Assembly: GCF_000686045.1 (NCBI RefSeq)
Contig: NZ_JMLV01000002.1
Coordinates: forward strand, 372,001 to 436,000
Origin: Fodinicurvata fenggangensis DSM 21160
GTDB taxonomy: Bacteria; Pseudomonadota; Alphaproteobacteria; Kiloniellales; DSM-21159
Direction of reading: 5' to 3'
Length of the DNA: 64,000 nt
Under the pieces are notes generated by a model. The model ran no database searches, had not been told where the DNA came from, and worked only from the letters and a program-made list of their open reading frames with translations. The translations under genes were made by a program, and so were the position numbers. Numbering within the stretch: position 1 is the stretch's first letter; every line of letters begins with the position of its first letter. Below are positions 31,615-39,516 of this stretch, piece after piece.

Positions 31615-32292
31615 ATGGTCCGCACCCTGCTGGTGCTTCTTTCGCTGGCGGTCTTTACGCCGAGTTTCCCGCTCGCCGATGATCGGATTCATGGCTACTG
31701 GTTTCTCTCTGGTCGCGACGGTTTCCCCGACTTTGCCCGGACAGATACCCTACATGCCCTTCATCCTGATGGACGCCTAGCCATACTTCCAAGGGCCCTG
31801 TCTGCTGATGCGGAGTCGATCGCATTCATGGATGTCGAGATCCAGGGTAACATAGCTGTCTTCACCTCATCCGAGGTTCTGTATGACAGCGAATACTACT
31901 ATGAGCCGCTCAATGCAGATCTGATCCACTTCGTAAACATGAAAGGTGAGTTCTTCCTCCGGCGAATGCCAGAGGATGCACACCTGCATGCTGCTCTTCT
32001 GCGTCTGGCCTTGACCGGCGAGGTGGCGCGATACCAACCCGCTGTCACGGATGACTTTTTCGGAGACGCGGAGAGGGTTGTTGTCGATCTGAAAGACGAT
32101 AATGGGCGGCTTCTGCTGGTGCATATGCCAAATGCTCGACTGGAAGGGGCCATCGAGATTGATGAGGCGCCTTGGGGGAGGCCCCTCGGTCCGAACGTCA
32201 TGGCCTTCTGGCTCACTCCCGGTTCAGCACCGGCGAAGGTGACGCGCCTGCTTTCCGAAGCCTCGCGTCCTCTTCTCCCGGAAGATGAATGA
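31615..32292 (+). CDS. GYW-family secreted protein 1 of 4, unknown
   Basis: This is a 225-residue exported protein and the first of four tandem paralogues. The signal peptide ends near SFPLADD. Immediately after it comes IHGYWFLSGRDGF, then HPDGRLAIL, a beta-strand-rich middle, FFLRRMPEDAHLHAALLRLA (a predicted helix shared with copies 3 and 4) and a C-terminal segment VMAFWLTPGSAPAKVTRLL. The G-x-W just inside the mature N terminus and the strand-rich pattern recall lipocalin/calycin barrels, but this is inference. ATG 31615 is five bases after AAGGAG; ATG 31612 is too close. The stop overlaps the next start (ATGA). Confidence 0.72.
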   Translation: MVRTLLVLLSLAVFTPSFPLADDRIHGYWFLSGRDGFPDFARTDTLHALHPDGRLAILPRALSADAESIAFMDVEIQGNIAVFTSSEVLYDSEYYYEPLNADLIHFVNMKGEFFLRRMPEDAHLHAALLRLALTGEVARYQPAVTDDFFGDAERVVVDLKDDNGRLLLVHMPNARLEGAIEIDEAPWGRPLGPNVMAFWLTPGSAPAKVTRLLSEASRPLLPEDE

Positions 32293-32957
32293 TCAAGGTG
32301 AAACGCCGTGCACTGGCGATTGCACTCTGTCTCTTCGCAATGGGGGTCAGTGCCAACGAGGGCATCCAGGGTGCGTGGTTTCGCGTTCCTGATGGGGCGG
32401 GGCCCATTGTAGAGAATGCCGAATACATCATGGTGATGAGACCAGGTGGAAACCTGGTCGAGATCTTCATTGACCCAAGCAACCGCATGGAGATCTTCAC
32501 CGAGAGCCGCTTCGAGGTTACCGGGAAGGATTTGACTTTTGCCTTTCCGGACAGGGACCAAAGCCACCATCAGATCGGGTTCGAGGGGGAGGATACCCTG
32601 GTCCTCTCATCGGGTAGTGATCGTTCGATGGAATTCCATGCGCTCTCCGGGAAAAGCGGTTTGTGGTCGGCCGCAGTGAAGCTTGCCGAAAGCGGTGAAG
32701 TGCGTTCGATCCAGCTCCTGAACGGCGATGGCCGGCATATTCTGGGGGCACCAAAGGCAGCGCGGGTCTACCTTGATTCTGTGAGGGGGTCGATCCTCCT
32801 GCTGGGCTTCGAGGGGGCGCGGAGTGATGGCGCTGTCACACGCCAAGGGCACGATTGGGTGGTTCCGGTCTCACATGATGTCGTCGCGCTGGCCCTTGGA
32901 CCGGAAAGCTTTCTGCCACGTTTCGAGCGGCTGGTCAGAGGGTTATCGACCCGCTAG
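32289..32957 (+). CDS. GYW-family secreted protein 2 of 4 (divergent copy)
   Basis: This exported protein has 222 residues and a signal peptide ending FAMGVSANE. The family pattern is present but weaker: IQGAWFRVP replaces the GYW motif, RPGGNLVEI replaces the DG-strand, FEVTGKDLTFAFPD matches the middle strand of copies 3 and 4, and VVALALGPESFLPRFERLV is the C-terminal element. The RRLPEDAHL helix motif is replaced by EFHALSGKSGLW, although the following AVKLAESGEVRS still aligns. It is translationally coupled to copy 1 (overlap of four bases). Function unknown. Confidence 0.7.
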   Translation: MIKVKRRALAIALCLFAMGVSANEGIQGAWFRVPDGAGPIVENAEYIMVMRPGGNLVEIFIDPSNRMEIFTESRFEVTGKDLTFAFPDRDQSHHQIGFEGEDTLVLSSGSDRSMEFHALSGKSGLWSAAVKLAESGEVRSIQLLNGDGRHILGAPKAARVYLDSVRGSILLLGFEGARSDGAVTRQGHDWVVPVSHDVVALALGPESFLPRFERLVRGLSTR

Positions 32958-33094
32958 GGCATGCCTTGTCTTCATGACAGGCTTCAGTGCCAGAGGGCAA
33001 AGATGTGCCATATCCATTTGCCCTGAAGACTGGACTTTTCTCCGGGGAGCTGTAGCTTGTCCGTTGAAATCGAACAAAAAAGGGGTAGGGCTTA

Positions 33095-33805
33095 ATGAGG
33101 GGTTTGTTGGGGAGTCTTCTTGTCTGGCTGGCATTGCCAGTATTGACGGCACAGGCCGATGAACAGCTTCTGGGGTATTGGTATCTCGAAGAGGGGGCGC
33201 CTGGTTTCACAATAGACGACGTCCATATCGGGGCCCTCTATGCTGATGGTACGATCCTAAACCTGAGCTCCGACGGCAAAGAAGTGAGCAGCTACACCTC
33301 TGCAGAGTACAGTGTTGAAGGTGATGAAATCACATTCATCTATCCGCGTGGATCGGATGAGGAGCCTGAACGCCATCCTTACAGATACGAACTCATCGAT
33401 AGTGATACCCTGCTCTATACGGATGAAGCCGGGGATTATGAAAACCCTGAAGATGCCAAGACGTATTACAGGCGGCTTCCCGATAATGCACATCTAACCC
33501 TGGCTCTTCTGGGACTGGCCGAAAACGGCCAGCTCGAGGAAGCGGAGCTCGAGGTCGACAGCGACTTTGGGGAACGTTCCGTACTGGTGACCACTGAAGA
33601 TCCATTCGCGCAATTCATCCTGTTCAGCGACAGACGTCAGGCCTTCCGCGGGCAAATCAACCGGAATGGCGTGCCTGTGGTTTCCACTGTCTCTAGGCAT
33701 CTTGCCGCCTTCAGATTGGGCACGGCCTATCCAGACGAAGCCTTCGACGAGATGATCATGATCATGCAAGAGAGCATTGCATCGGCGCAGAAAGCTGCAG
33801 ACTGA
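33095..33805 (+). CDS. GYW-family secreted protein 3 of 4, unknown
   Basis: This is a 236-residue exported protein; the signal peptide ends LTAQADE. Family elements in order are LLGYWYLEEG, YADGTILNL, YSVEGDEITFIYP, YELIDSDTLLYT, YYRRLPDNAHLTLALLGLAENGQ (in part) and LAAFRLGTAYPDEAFDEMI. It is rich in Asp and Glu, predicted acidic and soluble in the periplasm or secreted. AGGGG/AGGG precede the ATG. A 137-base spacer separates it from copy 2, the largest gap in the cluster; the spacer holds no gene or clear terminator, and may carry a second promoter. Confidence 0.72.
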   Translation: MRGLLGSLLVWLALPVLTAQADEQLLGYWYLEEGAPGFTIDDVHIGALYADGTILNLSSDGKEVSSYTSAEYSVEGDEITFIYPRGSDEEPERHPYRYELIDSDTLLYTDEAGDYENPEDAKTYYRRLPDNAHLTLALLGLAENGQLEEAELEVDSDFGERSVLVTTEDPFAQFILFSDRRQAFRGQINRNGVPVVSTVSRHLAAFRLGTAYPDEAFDEMIMIMQESIASAQKAAD

Positions 33806-33814
33806 GGAATGGAC

Positions 33815-34474
33815 ATGAAAAACTTTGTCAAATTCGCACTTACGACATGCCTCGCGTTTGCGGCCATGCCCGTTCTGGCCGATGAGCGTTTTCAAGGCTA
33901 TTGGTACGATTCGACAGGCTCAGAAGAATTCGATCTGAGCGAAATCTATTTGATTGAATCACTTGGCGCTGATGGCAGCCTACGTGGCCTTGATGTCAAT
34001 GTTGATCGGGCGAACGGATTTTCTGGCGGGCATTATGAGGTATCCGGGGATCGCATAATAATCACCTATCCCGAAGATGAAGGTGAATTTACATTAACCT
34101 ACGAATTCCTGGACGAGAATAGGGTGGTTTATCGCAATGAAGAGGAGGACTTTCAGGCTGTCTTCAAACGGTTGCCCGAGGATGCCTATCTTTCCCAGGC
34201 GCTTATGCGGCTTGTCGATACAGAACGCCCGTTACAGGTGAGCCTTGGCGAGAATCCGTCCATCGGCTCTATTATTGCCTTGGTTTCGCTCGACAATGAA
34301 GAGGCCAACTTCGAGATAGGCATGGATAAGGCGGCCGTGTACGAGGGTGAAATGACGCAAGGTGGCGATGTCCTGCTTACTGCCCTCCATGATCATCTTC
34401 TCATGATACGCACCAATGCGGAGTATCCTGCGGAGCAGTTCTCGGAAATAGTGGAGCTCTTACGCGCCAGGTAG
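33815..34474 (+). CDS. GYW-family secreted protein 4 of 4, unknown
   Basis: This exported protein has 219 residues; the signal peptide ends MPVLADE. The elements are FQGYWYDSTG, GADGSLRGL, YEVSGDRIIITYPED, YEFLDENRVVYR, FKRLPEDAYLSQALMRLVDT and LLMIRTNAEYPAEQFSEIVELL. I set the start at 33815, six bases after GAGGA; the ATG at 33809 directly abuts it. It follows copy 3 by nine bases. Within 34081-34140, 24 of 60 bases are G or C, far below the flanking genes, suggesting transfer or relaxed codon selection. No family name known to me. Confidence 0.72.
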   Translation: MKNFVKFALTTCLAFAAMPVLADERFQGYWYDSTGSEEFDLSEIYLIESLGADGSLRGLDVNVDRANGFSGGHYEVSGDRIIITYPEDEGEFTLTYEFLDENRVVYRNEEEDFQAVFKRLPEDAYLSQALMRLVDTERPLQVSLGENPSIGSIIALVSLDNEEANFEIGMDKAAVYEGEMTQGGDVLLTALHDHLLMIRTNAEYPAEQFSEIVELLRAR

Positions 34475-34575
34475 CGTTCCGTTTCCAATGCCTTCTTCAA
34501 AGTCTTCAATCAGACCCAGCCTGACTATCTGTATCTGGGGTCTCCAGGAGCCGGGGTTAGCTGCCCGAATTCGGA

Positions 34576-34902
34576 TCACTGCGCCGGAGTGGCCAGTCCC
34601 AGGCGGATCAGGCCCTTGATCGGTGCATGCGGGTCCTGGGGGGTGCCGCGGCGATAGATGACGATGTCGCCACGCCGTGCCAGGAACAGCGCCTGCTGCC
34701 GTGCGGCCGGCAGGTATCGGCGCCAGAGTTCGCGGCTCTTCTTCGCTTCGGGACGGGTGGCGGCATAGGCGCGCGCGGCATCTGTCGGCGTGATCCGGCC
34801 GTCAGGGCCCTTTTCCGCCAACAGCGCCAGAATGGTCTCGGCCAGCGGGTCGAGGCCGTCCTCGGAGGAAGCGTCTTCGTGCCGAGCTGTCTTGTCGTTC
34901 AT
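34576..34902 (-). CDS. DUF3253-family protein
   Basis: This is a 108-residue cytoplasmic protein matching what I know as DUF3253: LAETILALLAEKGPDGRITPTDAARA, then RELWRRYLPAARQQALFLARRGDIVIYRRG and the closing PIKGLIRLGL. It resembles a small winged-helix fold, but no function is established. I chose the ATG at 34902; the in-frame extension to 35154 crosses the divergent nth start and is rejected. The 194 bases between it and nth carry no recognisable site. Confidence 0.82.
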   Translation of the reverse strand: MNDKTARHEDASSEDGLDPLAETILALLAEKGPDGRITPTDAARAYAATRPEAKKSRELWRRYLPAARQQALFLARRGDIVIYRRGTPQDPHAPIKGLIRLGLATPAQ

Positions 34903-35096
34903 GTGGATCCCGTTTCCTGCTGAGAGCTCCGGAGGTAAAGGAAAGGCAAGCAGGCTGCAAGGCCGACAATCATGCCGGCAATCCGGCCAGGCCAGCGACC
35001 GTCCCTGCAGCCCTGCCGCCAGGGGTTTGAACAAGCCGCCATTTCCTGCTCTAAAGGTCTTGGACCAGGGCTGTTGTAACTCAGGACGAATGACCC

Positions 35097-35735
35097 ATGC
35101 GCAAGGCTGATATCGCTGCCTTTTTCGACCGACTGGCAGAGACCACTCCCGCACCCAAGGGCGAACTGGAGTTCGTCAATCCCTATACCCTGCTGGTGGC
35201 CGTGGTGCTGTCGGCCCAGGCCACCGACGTCGGAGTCAACAAGGCCACGAAACCGCTCTTTGCCGTGGCCGATACGCCCGAGAAGATGCTCGACCTGGGT
35301 GAGGAACGGCTGCGCGACTACATCAAGACCATTGGCCTGTTCAACACCAAGGCCAAGAACGTGATCGCGCTCTCCCATCAGCTGGTTGAAGAGCATGGCG
35401 GAGAGGTCCCGCGGGACCGTGCGGCACTGGAAAAGCTGCCCGGCGTGGGCCGCAAGACCGCGAATGTCGTCCTGAACATCGCCTACGGCGAACCGACCAT
35501 TGCCGTGGACACTCATATCTTCCGCGTCAGCAATCGCACGGGCCTGGCGCCAGGCAAGACACCGCTCGAGGTCGAGAAGAAACTGGAAAAGATTGTTCCC
35601 GAAGACCGCAAGCAGCACGCTCACCACTGGCTGATCTTGCATGGACGCTATGTCTGCAAGGCGCGTCGGCCGGATTGTGCGGTCTGTGTGGTTGAGCCCT
35701 ATTGCAGCTACAAGGCAAAGACCACGGCCAACTGA
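35097..35735 (+). CDS. nth: Endonuclease III
   Basis: This base-excision-repair glycosylase/AP lyase for oxidised pyrimidines has 212 residues. Catalytic K120 lies in the helix-hairpin-helix LPGVGRKTANVVLN and D138 in VDTHIFR, at the same positions as in E. coli Nth. The [4Fe-4S] cysteines C187, C194, C197 and C203 show C-x6-C-x2-C-x5-C. The protein is complete. It is convergent with the small lipoprotein gene; a weak CTGAC/GTCAG hairpin followed by TTTT lies just after the stop. Confidence 0.98.
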   Translation: MRKADIAAFFDRLAETTPAPKGELEFVNPYTLLVAVVLSAQATDVGVNKATKPLFAVADTPEKMLDLGEERLRDYIKTIGLFNTKAKNVIALSHQLVEEHGGEVPRDRAALEKLPGVGRKTANVVLNIAYGEPTIAVDTHIFRVSNRTGLAPGKTPLEVEKKLEKIVPEDRKQHAHHWLILHGRYVCKARRPDCAVCVVEPYCSYKAKTTAN

Positions 35736-35747
35736 CAGCCGATCACG

Positions 35748-36122
35748 TCAGGTTTTCCGCAGGACCGACTTCATGCAGCGGTCCATTGCCACCGCCTCTG
35801 CCAGGTTGTTGCGGCTTTCCAGGTGCTTGACCTTTTCTGCCCCGCCGGGCGCTTCATAAAGGAAGACATCCAGGACACAGCTCTGGCTGCGGTACTGCCA
35901 GATCTCGGCTGGAGCTTCGTGGCGCAGCATGCGCGGCTCACCCAGAGTCGAACTCAAGCTTGTCCGGTCCAGGCCGATCAGGCTTTCTGGCTGGTTACGC
36001 AGTGTGGAAGCGGGAACCCCCGGGGCTCCTGCTGATCCGGGATCCTGTGTCGTTGCGGCGCAGCCCCCCGCCAACAGCAGGAGGACAAGGGACAAGACGG
36101 GGAACTTCACAATGAACGACAC
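35748..36122 (-). CDS. Small lipoprotein, BamE/OmlA-like
   Basis: This is a 124-residue predicted lipoprotein. The hydrophobic signal LSLVLLLLAGGC ends in a lipobox with C21. The mature part has LIGLDRTSLSSTLGEPRM, then a strand-rich W-x-Y segment (EIWQYRSQSCVLDVFLY), reminiscent of the BLIP-like fold of BamE/OmlA where a D-x-x-x-L-G-x-P motif precedes paired strands. A C-terminal cysteine (DRCMKSVL) could pair with the cysteine in SQSCVL. Function is not established. Confidence 0.72.
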   Translation of the reverse strand: MSFIVKFPVLSLVLLLLAGGCAATTQDPGSAGAPGVPASTLRNQPESLIGLDRTSLSSTLGEPRMLRHEAPAEIWQYRSQSCVLDVFLYEAPGGAEKVKHLESRNNLAEAVAMDRCMKSVLRKT

Positions 36123-36152
36123 TACAGACCCGATCCACGCCTCTGGTTGTTG

Positions 36153-36848
36153 TTAGCTGGCCGCTGTTGCCTTCTCGTCCTTGCCGGCATCGCTGCTATC
36201 CGCAGCAGCAGCGGCCGGTTTGCTGCCGGATGGTGCTTCGCTGCCGCTTGTCTTGGCCGTGGCCGTTGCATTGGCCTTGCTGGACTTTTCTTCGCCCTCG
36301 GACACCTTGCCACGAATGCGGCCGCCACGTTCGACCTCGATCTCGGCATAGTGGAGCTCGCCATCGATCTGGCCACTGGAATGTAGCAGAAGGCGGTCGC
36401 GAACGGTCAGTTCACCCTCGAAGGTTCCACTGATCTCGGCATAGTCCACCATGGCGCGGCCGCGGAAAAGCCCGTGTTCCGAGATTTCCAGAACCTGGGC
36501 CCCACTGAGGTCCGCTTCGACTTCGCCTTCGACCACCAGTTTCTCGCACGCGTTGATCTCGCCAGAGAGCTTTATGCCACGGCCTACGATCAGCTTCTTG
36601 CCTTCACCTTCCGCGTTTTTCATCTCGGTCACGTTCCCTTCCCTGGCTTCTGCCTGTTCCGCTCCACGACGCTCGGCGCCGCCACTCTGCTCCGCTGGCC
36701 TGCGGACAGGCGGGACCGGCTGGCGGTCGAGAACGGCGGAAGCATCCGGTCGGCTTGAGGTGCGTCCCTTTGCGCCCCCCTGGTTGCGGGGATCTGCAGG
36801 CCCCGGCCTTGTGCCGGTTTCTGCCTCGTTCTTTCGCTTTCCGAACAT
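36153..36848 (-). CDS. Bactofilin (polymer-forming cytoskeletal protein)
   Basis: Bactofilins self-assemble without nucleotide into filaments that guide cell shape or envelope enzymes. This 231-residue copy has a disordered, charged N terminus (1-80), the beta-helical DUF583 core (about 84-180) with repeated hydrophobic-Gly turns (IVGRGIKLSGEINACEKLVV, FRGRAMVDYAEISGTFEGEL, SSGQIDGELHYAEIEV) and an Ala/Ser/Lys-rich tail that is longer than usual. No M23 peptidase partner is adjacent, so its client is unknown. It starts 56 bases downstream of the EI24 gene's end. Confidence 0.9.
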   Translation of the reverse strand: MFGKRKNEAETGTRPGPADPRNQGGAKGRTSSRPDASAVLDRQPVPPVRRPAEQSGGAERRGAEQAEAREGNVTEMKNAEGEGKKLIVGRGIKLSGEINACEKLVVEGEVEADLSGAQVLEISEHGLFRGRAMVDYAEISGTFEGELTVRDRLLLHSSGQIDGELHYAEIEVERGGRIRGKVSEGEEKSSKANATATAKTSGSEAPSGSKPAAAAADSSDAGKDEKATAAS

Positions 36849-36904
36849 CGCTGTACCTGTCTCCTTCTGGATGAAAGGCCGATCACCGCATGGGATCCAC
36901 GCGG

Positions 36905-37633
36905 CTATCGGATGGAATAGCCCTCCCGCCGCCGAATCTTCTCGACAACATGCAGCATGAAGGCAATTGCCACGATTGGCATGACGATGTTGATGACGGG
37001 AAGAGTCAATAATATGGCTATGACGACCCCCGTCAGGAAAATGCGCCCCTGCTGCCTTCGCCGCAGCCGATTGGCCTCCTGCGAGGACATCCGGCGCACG
37101 GCCGCAATCTCAAAGAACTCCCGTCCCAGAAGATAACCGTTCACGCTGTAGAAGACCAGTAGATTGAAGGGCGGAAAGAACAGCAGAATCAGATAGAGCG
37201 GCAGTGCGGCAAGGTTGATCAAGACGATGACCAGCGTCATGCGCAGGGCATCGCCCGTCATTTCCATGACGGGCTGTTCCCGTGCCGGCGGCAGTTCCGG
37301 GTAATGCTTCCTTTCCACGGCATCGCAGATCGGATCCAGATAAACCGAGAGAACCAGGCCGATGACGGCCGGGAACAGCAGGAAACTGACGATCAGGACA
37401 CCGCTGACCGCGGCCGTGGCATAGAGGAAACGGATAATGCTCAGCCAGAAGTCGCCCCAGCCCTGGGCATTGGCCCAGTCATAGACATACTCGCCGAAGG
37501 CGCTCAGCCCGAAGGTGGCGGCGACCCAGAGCACAATGAAGGTCAGCAGTGTCAGGCCAAAGGAATTGCGCATGACCCGGCGCGATTCCGGTTCGGTCAG
37601 GATGCCCAGCGCTTTCATGAAATCGGAAATCAT
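36905..37633 (-). CDS. EI24-domain (CysZ-like) membrane protein
   Basis: This is a 242-residue inner-membrane protein with about five to six hydrophobic segments (LTLLTFIVLWVAATFGLSAF, LLFPAVIGLVLSVYLDPICD, VIVLINLAALPLYLILLFFP, VVIAILLTLPVINIVMPIVA). VNGYLLGREFFEIAAVRRM is the conserved EI24/CysZ core. CysZ members move sulfate, but no cys genes are nearby, so the general EI24 label is safer. Probably in the same transcription unit as bactofilin. Confidence 0.87.
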   Translation of the reverse strand: MISDFMKALGILTEPESRRVMRNSFGLTLLTFIVLWVAATFGLSAFGEYVYDWANAQGWGDFWLSIIRFLYATAAVSGVLIVSFLLFPAVIGLVLSVYLDPICDAVERKHYPELPPAREQPVMEMTGDALRMTLVIVLINLAALPLYLILLFFPPFNLLVFYSVNGYLLGREFFEIAAVRRMSSQEANRLRRRQQGRIFLTGVVIAILLTLPVINIVMPIVAIAFMLHVVEKIRRREGYSIR

Positions 37634-37705
37634 GACGCGAAGGCTTAGAATGCCCTTTCGCCGCAGGCAAGTAGGAATATGGGCAGGTCGAGGTCGGTAA
37701 TGGCC

Positions 37706-38368
37706 TTAATCATCGCACCATTGACGTAGCAGATTGCTGCGGGTGCGGGCCAGACGATCGAACAGGCTGCTCTTGCCCTCGCGCTGGTAGACTTCCTTGA
37801 GCGAGGTTTCCAGGTCGAACAGGATGGCACGCTGATCATCCCGGCGGATGTAACTGCGCACCCAACCTACCACGGCCAGGCGCAGTCCCTGCTCTACCGG
37901 CGCCACGCGATGCAGGCTGTCGGAGGGATAGAGCACGAGCTGGCCCACCGGCAGTTTTACCGCACGTTCCAGGCTGCTCTCCGTGATCATCAGTTCGCCA
38001 CCGCTGTAATCCTGGGGATCGCTCAGGAACAGGGTGAAGGAGAGATCCGTGCGCTGGCCGCCCATCAGCGCATCGTCCACGTGAAGCCCGTATTCCATGC
38101 CAGGCTCGTAGCGGCTTGCAAGCAGTTTCACGAAGCGCTTGGGCCAGGCCGCGGCCCGGAACACCACATGCCGCGAGAGCGCCTGCTCCACCTTTCGGAC
38201 CATCCCATCGCGCTGCGCACCGCCCTTCAGCTGTCGGTTCTTCTTTACCTGACGGGCATGCCAGCCGGCGCTGTTGCGCCCATCCTCGAACAGGGCGGGA
38301 TCGTCCATGGCCTCCTGCATGGCCTGGCATTCCGCCGTCGAGAGAATGTTATCGATGACGTAGAGCAT
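37706..38368 (-). CDS. PKHD-type Fe(II)/2-oxoglutarate hydroxylase (PiuC-like)
   Basis: This is a 220-residue dioxygenase. The iron triad is H96 and D98 in GLHVDDAL and H153 in DSLHRVAPV, with R163 to hold 2-oxoglutarate. It matches the PiuC/YbiX family, linked to TonB-dependent iron uptake. The ATG at 38368 is the family start; an upstream ATG at 38389 adds seven residues. The region upstream holds a near-consensus Fur box shared with the divergent gene at 38490, so iron-starvation induction is expected. The substrate is unknown. Confidence 0.92.
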   Translation of the reverse strand: MLYVIDNILSTAECQAMQEAMDDPALFEDGRNSAGWHARQVKKNRQLKGGAQRDGMVRKVEQALSRHVVFRAAAWPKRFVKLLASRYEPGMEYGLHVDDALMGGQRTDLSFTLFLSDPQDYSGGELMITESSLERAVKLPVGQLVLYPSDSLHRVAPVEQGLRLAVVGWVRSYIRRDDQRAILFDLETSLKEVYQREGKSSLFDRLARTRSNLLRQWCDD

Positions 38369-38408
38369 GGGAAGGCCTGCCGGATGCACGGAACATGACG
38401 TCAGTATT

Positions 38409-38427
38409 GATATTGATTATCATCATC
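38409..38427. promoter_or_regulatory. Fur box between two divergent genes
   Basis: GATATTGATTATCATCATC matches the 19-base Fur consensus GATAATGATAATCATTATC at 16 positions. It is also the centre of a 12-1-12 imperfect palindrome (38406-38430). It lies 41 bases before the PKHD hydroxylase start and 63 before the Glu-Gly-Gly-repeat protein start, positioned to repress both when iron is plentiful. Confidence 0.8.
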
Positions 38428-38489
38428 AATTATGGTCTTGCTTTAGCATGTCCTTCGATATTCCGAAAGACTGAGAAAGGATTCCTGCC

Positions 38490-39377
38490 ATGAAAGAACA
38501 ACTCAAGGTATTTACGGCATTGGGCATGGCCGCCGCGATGGGCACGGGGCTTTCAGCCCCCGCCTCCGCCGCGTCCGACAACTCGGTATCTATGAAAGGT
38601 GAGGACTTGAAAGTCCGGACCGCACTTACCTCCGTCCAGCTTGCCGAAGGCGGTGAAGGCGGTGAAGGCGGTGAAGGCGGTGAAGGCGGTGAAGGCGGTG
38701 AAGGCGGCGAAGGTGGCGAAGGCGGTGAAGCCGCCGCGGCCGTCAGCGACGATGCCGCCTATCTGTCCACGCTTGCCCTGATGCGGGGTCACCTGAAGGT
38801 CGGCGTCGATCTCTATCGCCAGGGCCATCAGGAGGCGTCCGTCACCCACATGAAACATCCCGAGGACGAACTTTACGCCGATTTCGTTCCGGCGCTCGAG
38901 GCCAGGGACGCCGAAGGCTTTGCGGAGGAATTGCAGGCGCTTGCCGAGGCGGTCGAGGCGGAGAAGCCGGTCGATGAGGTGGAAAGCCGCTACGAATCGC
39001 TCCTGGCGGCCATATCCGAAGCCGAAGCCGAGGCCGGTCAGGTCGGCCTGGATACGCGTCTGGCCGTAATTCACCGTCTGTTTGCCACTGCGGCCGAGGA
39101 GTATGATATCGCTGTGGAGGATGACGGGCGCGTCTCCAACGCCCATGAATACCAGGATGCACTTGGCTTCGTGCGTGTGGCCGAGGACATGCTGGACCAA
39201 CTGTCCGAGGAACAGCGCGCGCAGGCTGGGGACGCTCTCGGACGGATCGAGGAGCAGATCGCCGCGGTGAAGCCGCTCTGGCCGTCCCTGGTTCCCCCCG
39301 AAAGCGTGGATCAGCAGCCCAGTATCCTGCACGGCGCGGCGGCAAAGGTGGAGATCGCAACTCTTTCGGTGGAGTAG
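38490..39377 (+). CDS. Periplasmic Glu-Gly-Gly-repeat protein, probable iron-uptake factor
   Basis: This is a 295-residue exported protein; the signal peptide ends near APASAAS. Residues 53-79 are nine tandem E-G-G repeats, an acidic flexible linker. The remainder is alpha-helical and acidic, with LALMRGHLKVGVDLY, a His/Glu-rich VTHMKHPEDELYADF segment and, near 215, AAEEYDIAVEDDGRVSNAHEYQDALGF, which resembles the periplasmic domain of Ftr1-type iron permeases. The Fur box upstream and the PiuC-like neighbour support a role in iron acquisition. There is no transmembrane permease part. Family identity is tentative; export and iron regulation are well supported. AAAGGA precedes the ATG. Confidence 0.72.
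   Translation: MKEQLKVFTALGMAAAMGTGLSAPASAASDNSVSMKGEDLKVRTALTSVQLAEGGEGGEGGEGGEGGEGGEGGEGGEGGEAAAAVSDDAAYLSTLALMRGHLKVGVDLYRQGHQEASVTHMKHPEDELYADFVPALEARDAEGFAEELQALAEAVEAEKPVDEVESRYESLLAAISEAEAEAGQVGLDTRLAVIHRLFATAAEEYDIAVEDDGRVSNAHEYQDALGFVRVAEDMLDQLSEEQRAQAGDALGRIEEQIAAVKPLWPSLVPPESVDQQPSILHGAAAKVEIATLSVE
38646..38726 (+). repeat. Nine tandem 9-base repeats (Glu-Gly-Gly)
   Basis: The unit GAAGGCGGT occurs nine times in direct tandem; units 1-6 and 9 are identical, units 7 and 8 differ by one and two bases. It lies in frame within the gene at 38490 and encodes E-G-G. Near-identity at the DNA level implies recent expansion and likely length variation between strains. Confidence 0.97.
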
Positions 39378-39403
39378 ATCGACTTTTACGTTCCATCTGC
39401 ACA

Positions 39404-39439
39404 CCCTGTCCGGCGCCTGACCTGGATGGCCGGACAGGG
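39404..39439 (+). terminator. GC-rich hairpin after the Glu-Gly-Gly gene
   Basis: An 11-bp perfect stem (39404-39414 with 39429-39439) has a 14-base loop, 26 bases after the stop codon and about 80 before the next gene. No T tract follows, so it may act as an RNA 3'-end protector rather than an intrinsic terminator. Confidence 0.45.
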
Positions 39440-39516
39440 GTTGCAGGCTGGACGCTAGCGGGGGACAGGTGTAGGTTGGCGCCGCTAACCAATCAAAGTC
39501 GCTACGGACCCCTCGC

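Noticed and set aside
38646-38726. Short repeats resembling a CRISPR array
   Set aside because: Units are 9 bases in direct tandem without spacers and encode Glu-Gly-Gly in frame.
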